Shown: piece after piece, positions 26,501 through 40,300 of the stretch
Numbering within the stretch: position 1 is the first letter of the stretch
Layout of the letters: every line of letters starts with the position of its first letter
Origin: Amyelois transitella
Taxonomy: Eukaryota > Arthropoda > Insecta > Lepidoptera > Pyralidae
DNA length: 64,000 nt
Assembly: GCF_032362555.1 (NCBI RefSeq)
Contig: NC_083516.1
Location: 5,791,001-5,855,000, forward strand
Reading direction: 5' to 3'
Made by a program: the position numbers and the translations under genes
Notes under the pieces: generated by a model
The model's database searches: none
What the model was told of the DNA's origin: nothing
Seen by the model: only the letters and a program-made list of their open reading frames with translations

Positions 26501-29500
26501 ACACTTATGTATTGCACAATTTTATAATTATTACTCATATATTAAACTCAATATTTGAAAATTCCTTCTAAGTGGACATGCCAATTCAACTTGGCGAAGC
26601 CGTAGCAGTATTTTAAATTCGCTTCCTAAGGAAGGGCAGAAAGTTTTGAAGACTCTACTAAGGCCTTGAATTGTTACAATACAAAATAAAATTTTTATTT
26701 GCATAATTTGAGTACAACAAGACATATTGCAGATTTCGGTTATTTAATACCATGACCATATTTGCTTTTTGAGCAGAGTCATACAAGTCAAACACATACT
26801 ACTTAAAAAGAAATATATATCACGTGGTCCTCAACAGAAGCAAAGCAATTTACAAAGTTCAATGCTATCGAAATGTTTAAGCGAGTGTCTACCCGATCGC
26901 TATTGTAGTAGTCTGGTTCGGTCTCGGTATACGTACACGAAGTTGCGTTTACGAGGCGTCGCCACATCGGCAACACAAACCAGATGTCGCACAAAGAGCG
27001 TGTTCACTGCACCTACCACCCACCCTCCACAGAAATCTCGTAAAAGGAATTTCTCGCGCCCTTATCGCTTTTTGAAATAAAATGTAGCGCCAGTCTCGTA
27101 CGTGTTTTATTACATCGCGTCTCCTTCAGGATTTATCTCATAGCTGCCTCGCCGATGCTGAACACTTTTTTTTACATCGGGAAACATTTGAGAATTTCGC
27201 TTATGCGATTTGCTCTCTTGTTCCGTTATTTTCCGCTTATTTTTCTAACGGCGTATTTTGAATATTCAGTGCAGGTTGGCTTGTTGTTATAATCGAATTA
27301 ACTCATCGATGCGATGTCTACATTGTTGGAGTTTTAATGCGATTTGCGATTCATACCACGAAAATAAATTTGGTAAAAAAAAATATTATTTAAATTTTAT
27401 GCTGATGAGGTTGCTTTAGTTAGTTTATTACTAGCGGACAAGCGGACAAGTAAGATCCTGATCTTGTTTTTTTTTTGTTTCTCTTGTGTAATGTTGTCAC
27501 ACAAAAACGACAGGACCTAACTTTCATGATAATTTTCTTTTTATTTCTGGGTGTTTTATCTATTTCGTTGCATAGGCTTCGAACAAGCTAAGCAAGATTT
27601 ACCTCGTGATTAAACATAAACAATAAAACACTTACATCTCGATTCTGAATACATAAAAATATTTACGGTTTTAGATATAATACAAAACTAAAAAAAGAAC
27701 TCATAAATCGTTCGTCATAAAACCAGTTGATGATTTCTAACTATCATAATAATATTCCACTAAAGGGTTGGAGCTATCAATTATAAATGTTTATTTTATT
27801 TGCTTTTTGTAGCCGGCATCTACGACCTAGCCGCTCTCTCAACATTTGTGGCAAAATAAACACAACACTCGTTTATTTTAAGCCACATTTAATCCTAAAT
27901 AGTAGGTAGTTATATATTTTTACTACAAAATCCTGCGACAACTAACAATATCACTAATATTACTTAAGCATACACTTAACTTTGAATACAAAAACATTTA
28001 ATAAATAAAACCATCCTCGTTCCCACTTTTTTAACCATATGATTGGGTATCTCAGTCCCCAGTTTGTAGTAGTAACATATATCTATGACCGCTTGATTAA
28101 TGACCGAAATATGTCAGCTGTCAGGGCTGTCACAACTCCGCAGCTTGTTAGATTCATCGCGCCCTCTCCCGGACGTGGCAGCCCTAAATAGAGGTTACTT
28201 TTTTGGTGAAGGGCCCGGTTTTTATCACAACGAAAGACATAAGTGGTCGTCTCTAATTCACTAGCGCATTATGTCCAAAATTCAGAAACGGTCTAATCCG
28301 ATCTATTAGCGACCAAAAAAATGCTTTTAACCTCCTTACACGCAATAATGCCAATGTCCAGCGGGGCTCGGATACGAGAAATGAGTCAGTAGTTAAGTTC
28401 ATCCACTTTCCACCCTGCCACCCATCAAATCGTCAAGGCTCCGCCGTTCCTACCCACTTAAACCTCCTGCCAGTTCATTTTCACACGCACGCTGTATACA
28501 TTCAAAGATTATGCTGATATATTAAAATGTATGCGTTACAAGGAAAAAATTTTGTAAATGAAATTACCACATTTATTTTCAGAGCCACGGTCATATTATT
28601 TAGGAGATCCTTTTTCAATGTCGGACAGAGTAATGTGGGATCCTATCCCGTAGCTCTGCCGCCATTATTTCATTACTCCATTGCATTGCTGACCGCAGAG
28701 TCCATCTTTCATGAAAGTTGTATCGAAAATCGAATACATATGATCTCCTCGAGCGGTTGTTGATTTAGTGAACATTATAGTTTATTTTTGTAGAATGAAG
28801 CGGGGCACGTCCCACATGTGCGACCCTCCTAATTCGGGGTGAAAGTAAGTATAAATAAACAAGGCTTGCTGATATCTGTCATCCAAAGAATTAGATTTAT
28901 TTCGGCTCTAGCGGAAGGTGAAGGACCCTAGCCCCTCGTGAACAGCAACCGAGGAAACATGCCTCGGCTAATGTTTTGTGAGGATATTTCACGGTGGGCT
29001 CATCAGTGCGGTATTGTCTTTGTACGTAGGTATTTGAAACCTTTCGTTTCATGATTCATGTCAAAACATAACGTACAATGTAAAACATACATACGCGTAT
29101 AACACAATTTTGTCGCCGAAACTTGTTCAATATTGTGAACGGCGGGTCGGGTCAGATCGCGCAGAAAAAAGGAGCCTTTTTCGTAGTACGGGCGGATATT
29201 TTTTTGTTGAATTATGTTAATGTTGGAGTGACGCGGGCTGGGGTAGCTACCGATATTTAAATTCGCTCGAGGAGTGGTGGACATGTTTTTTTTTTTGTTT
29301 CGGACGCGTTCCGCCGTGCTATTTTTATGGAAAATAAAAAAATATATTAATGTTATGAGAATATTCGAATAATATAAGATAGAGTATGAATGCATGAATT
29401 TACTTGTGTTAAATAAACATTTTCATTATCAAATCAAAAACTGACGTTAACGTAATTGTAGAACCTTTTACAGCAACAATTAGCAATCAGTGGAAATAAT

Positions 29501-32500
29501 AGAAAACTGAATGCGATGGGTAATTAATTTTGGCCGTCCATCTGGAGCCGCCCTCACTCCGGAATTCTCCCAATTATCTCGTATCAATCAAATTAATGCC
29601 CTTGTACTGTTACTGTTACGATCTTTCAACATTTTCTCTAGTCTCTTAACTTCGTGACAGTTATTTGGTTACTGTCACTTGCGATAATATTATTTGCCAG
29701 TAAAATTAAAACAGTGTTGTTCCTAAAGCAACATTTTATTTAAATCTATCAAAAGGTATAGAAGCATTAATTATTATGTTTATGTATCCATCCACTAATT
29801 TTAACGTGATAGAACACTCAAACGGAACGTGAAAGAGACTGCTGGCTCGGTCTACCCAGCTAGGGATATAGACGTGAATGTAAGAACGTATGTACCTACC
29901 TATGTAAGAACACTCACATAATTTCACATTTATTAATTTTATGATGTGAACTTTTCTTAAGTATATTTTAGTATAAAAAAAGAGTAACGTAATATAGTCA
30001 AACAAATTTATTAACAGATCAGAGCACATTGGGGTAAAATTTGTGAAATTGGAATTAATGGAAATCGACACAACATCTGGGCTATAAATTAATTTTAATA
30101 CTGTCTCGCCTCCGTAAGTAAATACAGAATGAATTTCGTCGATACTCTGATTGAAACGGCGATAAAACAAATGGAGTGCTCAATTTAAATAGATTGAATG
30201 GGATTTATGTTTCATTTCGTGAGCTCTGTCAGCGATTCTGTATATGGATGTATGCGTGAGCGCTTCAATGAGGCGGGAATTGCATTTATTCGAGTAGTTT
30301 CCAATGCCGAGTTTACACCGATTTAATTCCTTATTAAGTTGTATGCGTTTGGATTGCATGCGGTCGGCCATGCGGTCGTGTGACGTAGGAGTCCGCACGC
30401 ACGCGCTGCGCTATCGAGCCGCCACCAAGACCAACTGTTGAGTCGTCTCCTCTCTCACCCCATCATGCTTTCCTGGTTCCCCTCCCGTTCCTTCCTACGC
30501 GTGACGTCATCGTCGATCGTCACAGCTGCGGTACGAGCGAGCTAGTATAGCATTTATATCATTCGAATGTTGATGAACTCTGAAATTGCTTCGAAGAATT
30601 TTCTTAACAAAATTACCTACATGATGATTTATGGCTGGCTTACCTTTAATCTTATACATAAAAGAAGAAAGTGAATAACTGACTGACGTCAACGCGCAGC
30701 CCAAACCGCTGGATCTAGACACTTGAAATTTGGTTTCTGGTTTAGATTCTTCTGGTGTAGGGGTGAACTAAAAGAGGATTTCCTAAAATTCCCACAGGAA
30801 CGGGAATTGTGGTATTTCAGATCATTAATAGTTCAATTATATTTAAAAAAAAAGTTAAGGTCGAACCTATTTAGTATTCCAAACTGGGTGCTCACTTCAA
30901 AAACTAGAAAACTTTCTTAATAAAATTGTCAGGAGTAGGTAGGTACGTTAAGCTTTGACAATTTTTCTAGTTTCAGGAGCTCAAGTTATTTGAATGCATC
31001 CTTGTAAAAATTAGGTTTTATTTGACGCCGGTGTCGTCTGTCGCATTTGCAGCTTTCAAATTAATTCACTATATAAATTTGTTTCGATCTAAATGGCTGA
31101 ACGGATTTGAACCTTACTGCGATAAATATCTGGAATTTTTTACATAAAAAAGAAACTCATATAAAGTTTTCATAGTTAATCGTACGAAATCATTCGGCAT
31201 GAATTCGACACACCGGTTTTAATTTTAAATTGATAAAGGACTCTTTAACTATAATTTGGCATACATTTGTCGACAATAAAAAATATTACATCACCCACGA
31301 ATGCGGATCAAACAGATTTTTTTAATCAATTTCAAATTACAAGTCTAGACTGCATTCGGGAAGCGAGTAAATAAAATTTAAGCCCTATTAATTTGCTAGA
31401 CGCCCCCTGCACAATAAACGTTGATAAAAGCCCTCGACACGGTCTAAGAGCCCTTGTCTGGTCTGATACTCGTCCCAATATAGAACCATCTATACATTAC
31501 CATATAACGCGGGAATATTGACCCTTTTCCTTATGCTTTTATAACTGAAGGGAAGTCGTTTTGGGTAAATGAATGATTGAAAGCTGTGGAAGTAGATTTA
31601 AGTGCTCAGTGTTGGTCCATTCTGTAAGGTTCCTCTATTTATACACACGTGTATAAAACGATTTCAAAAGTAGTAATATATGTCAATGAGTGTATGTACT
31701 TTCTTTCATACATATATTTCTTAATTTATATATATCACGTCGAAATTCCTAATTGGGTAAACAGAGCCAAAGGTATCGAAAACAGTCAAGTGCCCCACGT
31801 TTGGCTTTATTATACAGAATAAATGATATTGCCCTATCTGTATTCTAAAAACTAATATTTTAGTTCTGAAATTACTTAAATATGGATTTGCTTAACTCAA
31901 ATAATATTAAATTACCATCAAAATTTGCTCATTCACACCTATCCAAACCAATTGTTATGAAAGCACGTACGTAATCCAAGTGCGCGCTGGGCTGTGCGGA
32001 GGATTAGTGTAAATTCCAATTTAACAAACCCACCGCGAATTTGTTGCAAATTTCACACAATCAAAATACAATATTATGTTTATTTACATAAATGTGTTTT
32101 TATTAGCCTGTGTAGTTTCTAGGAGATTAGAGACGATTCAATCTATACCAGGGTGTTTGCTGAAGGATTGTCTTTATATAATTAATTGTTAAATACATAC
32201 AAAAAATCATGCCCGGAGAGGTAGGCAGAAACTACATCTATTTACTTGCCATATAAATGTGAAAATTTTTAGGATGTGTGCCTGTTACTCTTTCATTTTG
32301 ATGAAATTTAGTGCACATTATGAATATTACCTGAAATAATGTAAAAAATAAATGAAATGGAAATCCCGTGGAAATTTCAGGATTTTTATCCTGTGATTAG
32401 CGCAGCTAGATCACATAGACGAAACTTGCCCCTATAGAAAATAGTCTCAAGGACTTTCGTAATAGAATTTACTCTACTACTAATGATTCACAGAAACGAA

Positions 32501-34298
32501 GACGAGACATTTTTTACATTTATGAATTTTGGAGTACTGTTGTTTGTTTAAGGCTAAAGTAGGTTATTATAATTATCATCATCAGTAAGTTTTCTGTCAA
32601 TCCGCTATCGTCTTCTACGCTGTTGCTACGTGCTCCGAATAGGTAAAGACTCCTTTTAAGTATCATAAATGTTACTATGGACTTGTTTTTTCATAAATAT
32701 TTTATCATATATGTAGGTATGTGAGTTTACGTGATTTGAATATAATACGTGAATGTTTACCTTTAACGATATAAATTATGCATTTCATATTTTACACACT
32801 TTACCGCATGGAAAAATCGGGCTACAAGCAATATCTTGTAAATGTGTTTCATTATATATTTAACGATTACCTTCCATTTGGTTATTCTATATTTATAATT
32901 GTTTCGTTATTTCCTTTCTAAGTAATGAAACGATATAGAAATACATGGTTCCCCCTTACAAAAACGGAAATAGAAAAATAGAACTCGCAACTTAAATAAG
33001 AGTCTAATTAAATTTAAGTAAAATTCTTAACAAGTTGAACGAATCTTCAGCTCAAATATTTCTCTAGGGCTTAGCGCTCGGCTCTGATGAAATAAGTACA
33101 AAATAGCTCGCTTATCCGCAAATCCGTAAACCAAAAGTTTCCGGAGTTGAGGCGAAGTTGGGGCGTGTTTGCGACGTGATGATTACTCGTCAAGAAATGT
33201 CAAGTGTCCCCCCCTCGCCGCCTTCTCCCCCCATCATTCGTCTCGGGGAGGTTGACACCTGTCGAACCTGAGCCGAACTGATTGGACCATCATATCGTCG
33301 GATTTGAAACTCTTGCGAATTCCACAACTAACGGAGTAGGTATATTTGTATTAAGAATTTGAAAGCGTTTGACCCCAATCTGCCTGACGGAAAGCAAGAG
33401 AGATTAATGGTGCTAGAGTATTGATTAAACATAGCGTTTAAAACAAAGTTTAACCCCTCACAGAATTACAGAATCATTGCTCTAATAAGAATAAGTATTA
33501 AACACATTTATTATAAAGTCTACTCTATGTCTAATAGCAATTTTATGCACAGAAAATAACTTTAATACGCAATCTAAAACGACCTAAACTTATTTATTAG
33601 TGCAGACAAACGAATCTTGAGTGCGAGTCTCGAACAAACCCAAATTATACGGTAATAAATCACATAGTTGGTCAGCGAACTAACATTGAAAGTGTAACAA
33701 AACTTGCGACGTCCGTTCCCATCGGGACGCGGCTGACTCACTTAATTATCGTCCAAATTCTGGCCAGATAATAAAGTTAAATTGAGTAAATTGCACAGGT
33801 GGCCGCCATGACGAGGACCCGGCACACGGCTTTAATAGCTGTGATCATTTTCGCCTTTTATCACAGGTTAAAAGTTGTTAATTAAATCACGTTGTCTCAT
33901 CCATCAGGTAGGTAAACATACACTTACATGATCTAATTTTTTAAATACTTTATTTTGAAATATACCTTATTTAAAAATAAAATTATGAGTTTGTTCATTT
34001 TGTAACAGCTGGAAAACATTTTCAATAAAACTAGATAAAGTATTCCATAATCGATTATTTTTCTTTTTAACTTACGCGAGCTTGAGAATGAATGAAATCC
34101 TCTAGAATGTGAATCTTTTTCAACATATTTGTTTTTGATTTATTGTAAATACCTCAGGGTCAGGTCAAAAGTACCCGAAACCGCCGAGCTTGTATGAAGA
34201 GAGTTATGAATGTGGACGAAGCGAAACAAGTATGCAGAGATCGTGGCAAGTGGAAAGAGGTAGTCTCTGCCTACCCCTCCGGGAAAGAGGCGTGATTT

Positions 34299-34329
<31 letters not shown>

Positions 34330-37300
34330 CTAAATATAACTTCGTTGTTTTGACGAGAGAACGTAATTGATAACTCGTCCAAGATATCTAAAGAACTTTC
34401 TTTAAACGTTCTTGAAGCGTTACAAATTAACAATGCATTTACTGTCCTTTTTCCCCATCTGATTCTATGCGATCTCCCCGACCAATGGTCAGTAGTCGCA
34501 TTAACTCAAATTGGTACAATTGGCGACGTCTGGCCTCACCTGGGTTCCAATTGGATTACGAATTGAATTCCATTTACAAAAACTTCGAGGCTAACCCAAC
34601 AAATTGTTGCTGCCTTGCAACGTGGATTGTGGAAAGCAAACAAACTATGATTTTAGGTTTTATTTTAAAACTATCGGCAAAATCCTACCGAATTTTACAT
34701 ACAGTTTTGATGCAAATGAAAGTGCATACCGACTGAATACGCCTGACAAAAGTAACTTCTTCCCCAGTAACTTCAACGTGAAGTTACTTCTTGAATAAAT
34801 TAAGATTCTCAATTTCAAATGTTTCTTTTGAATGATTTTGGACAGCCTCGTCTAGACGGTCGAGACTTTATTATTCTCTTGAATAATTCGATGGTTTTGT
34901 AAAAGTTTTCTTGCGATATCTTTTACGCTTTTTCTGATGCATTTCATCAAATAATTATTTCTTTGTTTCTTTTTTGTAAAAAATTCATATTGTAAAAGGA
35001 TAATATCGCTGTCACGCAATTTCATTGATTTGATGAACAAGAAGAAGTACTTTCTATACTTTATTCTTGTGCGTTGTGTGCAATTATCCTGTGCAAATCA
35101 TATCTCCAAGTCCTGTCTTTTTCAGAAAAGAAAAAATTCATTTGTATTACAAACGAATCCTTTATATTTTTATTCAATGACGGCTTTACATTCAATTTCG
35201 GGCGCTCAGATTCACGTAATATTAAAAATATTCATACTTTTGCACGCCATATCATACGTTCTACATCCACAACATTTAAAGTACTTTGTAACCGCTTAAA
35301 AATAAACAAGAATACGTCCATACATATCCTTACAAGTGGTAAACAAGAATACATTAATAACAGTAGATACCTACACTACAAGTATATAGCGTGATGCGAC
35401 GCTGTGTCAACGACACTCGCTGTTTATGGGTTTAATATGTAAATAACAACACATGTAAACCCATATTGTACATTGATGGTGCGAATAACTTACCTTAACG
35501 GGATAATTTACCTGCCTATACCAACATATTGCACGGAGTTATTAAACACGTGTACACAACTAGATGAATAATGACATTACTATAAGCAGACATCCTTATA
35601 TTCACAGGGAGGTATTCCTTGTAAGAACATAATTTTGAAATTATATCTAACACATTTCGGAGAGACGACTGTCCCACAGTCTCGATAAGTAATGTTTCCG
35701 GAATTTTTAAATAAGACGTGAAGTTCAAATATTATGTGATTACCTGACATACTCACTCCTATATTGTGGTCAAAAGCAGACTTAGGGATCCCGGGGAGAA
35801 CGCAACCGGCACAATCCCCAAGAATATGATGACGGACAGAGGTGCTGAAACGACTTCTATACTAAGGGTACTTGAATTAAAATTATTTAAAAATTCATTT
35901 ACATAGGTACATATTATTTTTTTAGAGCACCTCGTAAATTAAATGTTTATTTTTGCATAGGTACAAAACAACTCTTAAAAATTAAATCAAATTATAAAAT
36001 AGGTAGATAGGCAAATATATAATAACTGTAACAAAAATAAAAATATGTTGATAAGTTTTATCTTTTAAGTATGCTTACAAAGTTATATTTAAATGAATTA
36101 TCTGGTCACGGATGAAATAATTTCATAAAATTATATAGTTTATCTTTTTATTACATACCGGTTCAAAGAATCATAACTTATTCAGATGACTATATCTTTG
36201 ATAACATTCACAACTATAAAATAATACTTTGTTTAATCTGCAATCACACATGAATATAAAGGGCAAAGGTGACTGATATTATTTATGAAGACAAAGTCAA
36301 ATTCAATGAAGGGATTTCATTTAATTTTGGCATTAAGTCATGATTAAGAATAATGCAGGATTCTTTTCGGGAATGCACCAATGCGCCATTAATATCGCCG
36401 TAGGTATTTCTAAGACTAGCACTATTTTAATTTAGCTCTTAATCATTACACCGTAATAGAAATTCGATTCAAATTGCCCTACATCCTGGCACATCGTTAA
36501 TCTAATACTAATCCTAGAGCTTAGATAATGGCAACAATCATGTTCCACAGGAGCCTTCTTGTTCTTGCAAATAATTATTGCTAACATAGAACTTCATCTC
36601 GTAAAAACTGATTGTATTACTGTTCTCGTCTCGTCTCTGAAGAATTTGGATACTTAGACGTGGACTTAGTCATGGAAACAACAAGAGAAACCCAAGCCAT
36701 GCAACTGAATTCATCCCTGAAGGCCTACTGACTTATAAAATCAATTTAAAATTTCTAATATATACCATGGGTCATGGTATAGATATATATTGATAGAAAG
36801 TTGATGATTGATCTTATAGAGAAGGTACGGATTAAGGCTTGTAGGCTACAAGCACCAAATTTAACACGTACTTTATTGATTTATTTTTATTTATTCTAAC
36901 AGTGTACTATTGGGTTCTTCTTTCATAAATCCATTTCCGCAGTTTCATTATCCCTCGATAGCAGCTAGGTTAAATTCATTATCACATAACAGCAAGCATA
37001 TCCCTTCTTTCCATGATATGCGCAAGATAAGGATTTCCCGCGTTATAACCGTACGCCGCCGTCACCGAGTACGCCACGCATACGAGTCGATTAAGGGTGC
37101 GTGCTCTGAATCGCCATGTGCTCATTACTCCGCCCTATTCATTATCTACCAGCTAAATAACTAATGGACGGCGTCTTAACACGTCGCGCCAAGAGCAGTT
37201 AGTTTCAATAAAGTCCTATACGCCACATCGTTCAGAGTTATTCAACTCGCTAGAATTTGGGATATTAGTTTTGGTTGTGGAATTTCCGTTATAACTTACT

Positions 37301-40300
37301 TGTTTGCTAAAAATCAACTAAACTGTCACCACTATACTCAAATGTGGCCCAATTCACGTAAACAACTGTGTATTTTTGTGTGGAACGCCACATTAAATCT
37401 AGATAATCTATCTACATAATTCTTTTAGGTGATTATTTATTTAAACTTTATTTCACCAAAAATAATATACAACAGGTGGATTCTCTAACCAGTCGAACCT
37501 TTAGACCTAGTCTAACTACCTATGGTGATGAGCTACCAACCTCTGAATCTCAATTTTATCAATCAGCCAGATAAACGTGGCTTTTGATACCCAATAAGGG
37601 ATTAAAGTCGTTATACGTATTTTAGATGATCATAAAATACAAGACGCGTTTCACATTATGCATTAATGTTTACAGTACAGCGGCGCGACCATGGGCGGCG
37701 GCTGCGGAGCGGCCGGCACGCGGGTGCCGACGGCGGCGTCGCCGGCCAACACGGCGTCATCGTCCTCCTCGAATACCGGCTCGGCAGGCGGCACCCGGTC
37801 CACTAGCCTCAGTACGGCACCCCCACCACCGGCCTCCACGGCATCAACCACCGGACAAGTGGGGGAACAGCTCAGCCGCACCAACTTATACATACGCGGC
37901 CTTAGCCAAAACACCACCGATAAGGACCTCGTCCAAATGTGCCAGATGTAAGCATTGTTTTGTTGTCCGAATAATGTTGTAGTGACGTGCATTGCATTTG
38001 ATAGTGCCTACTGTACAATTTCCGCGGCAGTTTCTTAAATTACCTGTCCTGTATAAAATTACAAGTAGTCTTACCTCAAGTCAACATTAAAGCTCAATAA
38101 TTTCAAAATGTCTATGCGCGTCACAGCAGTATTAAGTATTTCAAAAAATGAATTAATTCTAATCTGTTTTGTGGTATTTCAGGTACGGCAACATAATTTC
38201 AACAAAAGCAATATTGGATAAAAATACAAATAAATGTAAAGGTAAACAACATTCACTGACGCATTCGAACCCTAACACTATCATAGCGATTTAATTATTA
38301 CCTGTATTTCGAGTACTTTAGCAATTGACTCTGTGCATAGATAACCTATTTCACGTATGTATATGAAGTATATCCTCGAGTTTATGCCTATGAAATAGAA
38401 ATTGCAACAGTTATATGTTCGTAACTGGATTATTTAATATAGTATTTAATATTTTCTAGACTACCATATACCTTCATTAAACTAATCCATCTATGGTGAG
38501 ACTTTTTCCAATATATGCACGACACTAGCTACATATACCTATTTAATTCATATTTACAAGTTTAATGTTATCATATTTAACTTCGATATACTCGTATTTA
38601 TTTCACTGTGTTATTTTTAAGTAGATATTGATCATCCTCACTATATTTTGCACTAAAGCACAGATGAATTACTTATAATTTTATAAAAAATATTGTTTCT
38701 GGATAGTGCACTTTCCTCGTGATATTTTATGGAAGTCACATTTCACGCTACTTCGTGTAGACATTTGGTCATCTCATTAGTTACATGATTATTGAAATTG
38801 TTATATAGATGTTTGTTACGTTTGAGATAATAGCTACCCTGAATGAGAAGCATGATTCATCAAGTCGTTATTCCTACAGCCTTTATTCTTGATTTGCGTT
38901 TCCCATGACTATTCAATAATAACTTTTGTTCCCGCAGGTTACGGTTTTGTAGATTTTGAGACAATCGCGTCGGCGGAGGCAGCTGTTAAAGGATTACAAG
39001 CCAAAGGTGTTCAGGCCCAGATGGCTAAAGTGGGTATCTGGTTCCTGCGTAGACTGAACCGTGTACGTTGTGCATGCAAGTAATACTATTATGACTAACC
39101 GCCTGCTCCTGATCTGGTCCGCTCTCACTTAACCTCTTCTTACTATCAATGGCCTTTGTATCATCCTATTTCCTCGTTTTCCATAACGCCCTGACCCATT
39201 ACTTTAATTAGGTTCTTATTGATACAAAAATAAATGAAAGCAACTCACTTCACCACGATTTAACCGTTAAATCAAATAAAATCATGAAATGATACAATTG
39301 ATGGTCTTAGAGACAGTCAGTTTCGAAAAACCCTAAAAACGACTACATCTTACTGTTTTTTAATCAGAAATGAAAAAACGGTAGAATTTGATGCATAATT
39401 GTATTACTTCCAATATAATATGAATAGGTCTGTATCAGTAAGTTTGCGTTGGCAGAAATGATTTTTCTTGAATAAAGTATTTATTTAAAAAATTACCATC
39501 ACGATACCTTTAATGGCGCTTATGTAATCTACATTATATAGAAATTTATCGCAAAAACATCTCTGTATAAAAAAATGATTTATCGCAAACTTGACGTGCC
39601 TAGGAAATTGTTCATGGATTACATTCTTTTCTTTTATCTTCTAATACGTGAATTGAATCCATCCTTTGATCCAGTCCCACATTCCACCTACCCTTAATTA
39701 TAGCTTTAGTATTTACCCTATTATATAATTATAACACTTGACAAATGCTGCAATACTTACCTCAAAGCATTTTATAACAAACTGAATTTTCTATATAGTA
39801 CCAAAATTTACTAGATTTTGAAATATAAACGCATTCATCAACATCCTTTCCTATACTGTTTTAGGTAATGACTTTAGCAAAATTGTGTTTAACAAATTTC
39901 CATAATGCATTTGTTTTCAATAGATGTGTGACAATGTTTAGATGACGTAGGCTGTGTTTAGATCATCGACGTAATGGGCGGTAGCGTTTGATCTACCACA
40001 ATGGTAAAACCATCAATCCAAATCATTCATTTCTCAGTCTATTTCGGACACCGACAAGTCATTTGGTATGTCAGCAATATTTCGAGCAGATCATTCTAAC
40101 ACTTTTGTGTTGTAAGTATTTAATCCCTTCAGTGGTGCAAATTTAACGCAATTATAACGCTTACTTAATTCTATACTTCGAAAGTTGTTTCATCTTGTTG
40201 ATTCTGTAATTATGCCGTTTGCTTCAGCGTTATAACAATGTGTAATTGTATTACCGCTACTGGGCTCGGGTATTCTATGCTTTCGATATTCAATTAGTGT

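Larger units (their letters stand above)
23709..37675 (+). other. shep: 14-kb intron of shep
   Basis: Bounded by a GTGAGA donor and a TTTACAG acceptor, phase 0. It contains no supportable gene. Recognisable content is a few transposon fragments (29821, 30640, 31733, 34157), a CRE-type octamer (30502) in a GC-richer patch at about 30390-30540, and simple repeats. Long introns early in the gene are usual for neuronal RNA-binding protein genes and often hold alternative promoters. The GC-richer patch is a place where one might sit, but that is inference. Confidence 0.8.

Noticed and set aside
29003..29395. 130-codon minus-strand open frame
   Set aside because: No motifs, translation looks like random AT-rich sequence, no splice context.
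29736..30170. 144-codon open frame on the minus strand
   Set aside because: No recognisable family, low-complexity Ile/Tyr composition, and it runs across a SINE-like fragment at 29821-29905.
34300..34323. ATGT repeat as an independent microsatellite
   Set aside because: It is the tail of the LINE relic at 34152-34323, so it is not listed separately.
37564..37620. Possible further copy of the SINE-like family before shep exon 2
   Set aside because: Only the AAACGTGGCTTTTGATACCC word is similar; too short and diverged to call.
37663..37992. 109-codon minus-strand frame opposite shep exon 2
   Set aside because: Antisense shadow of a conserved coding exon that crosses both of its splice sites.
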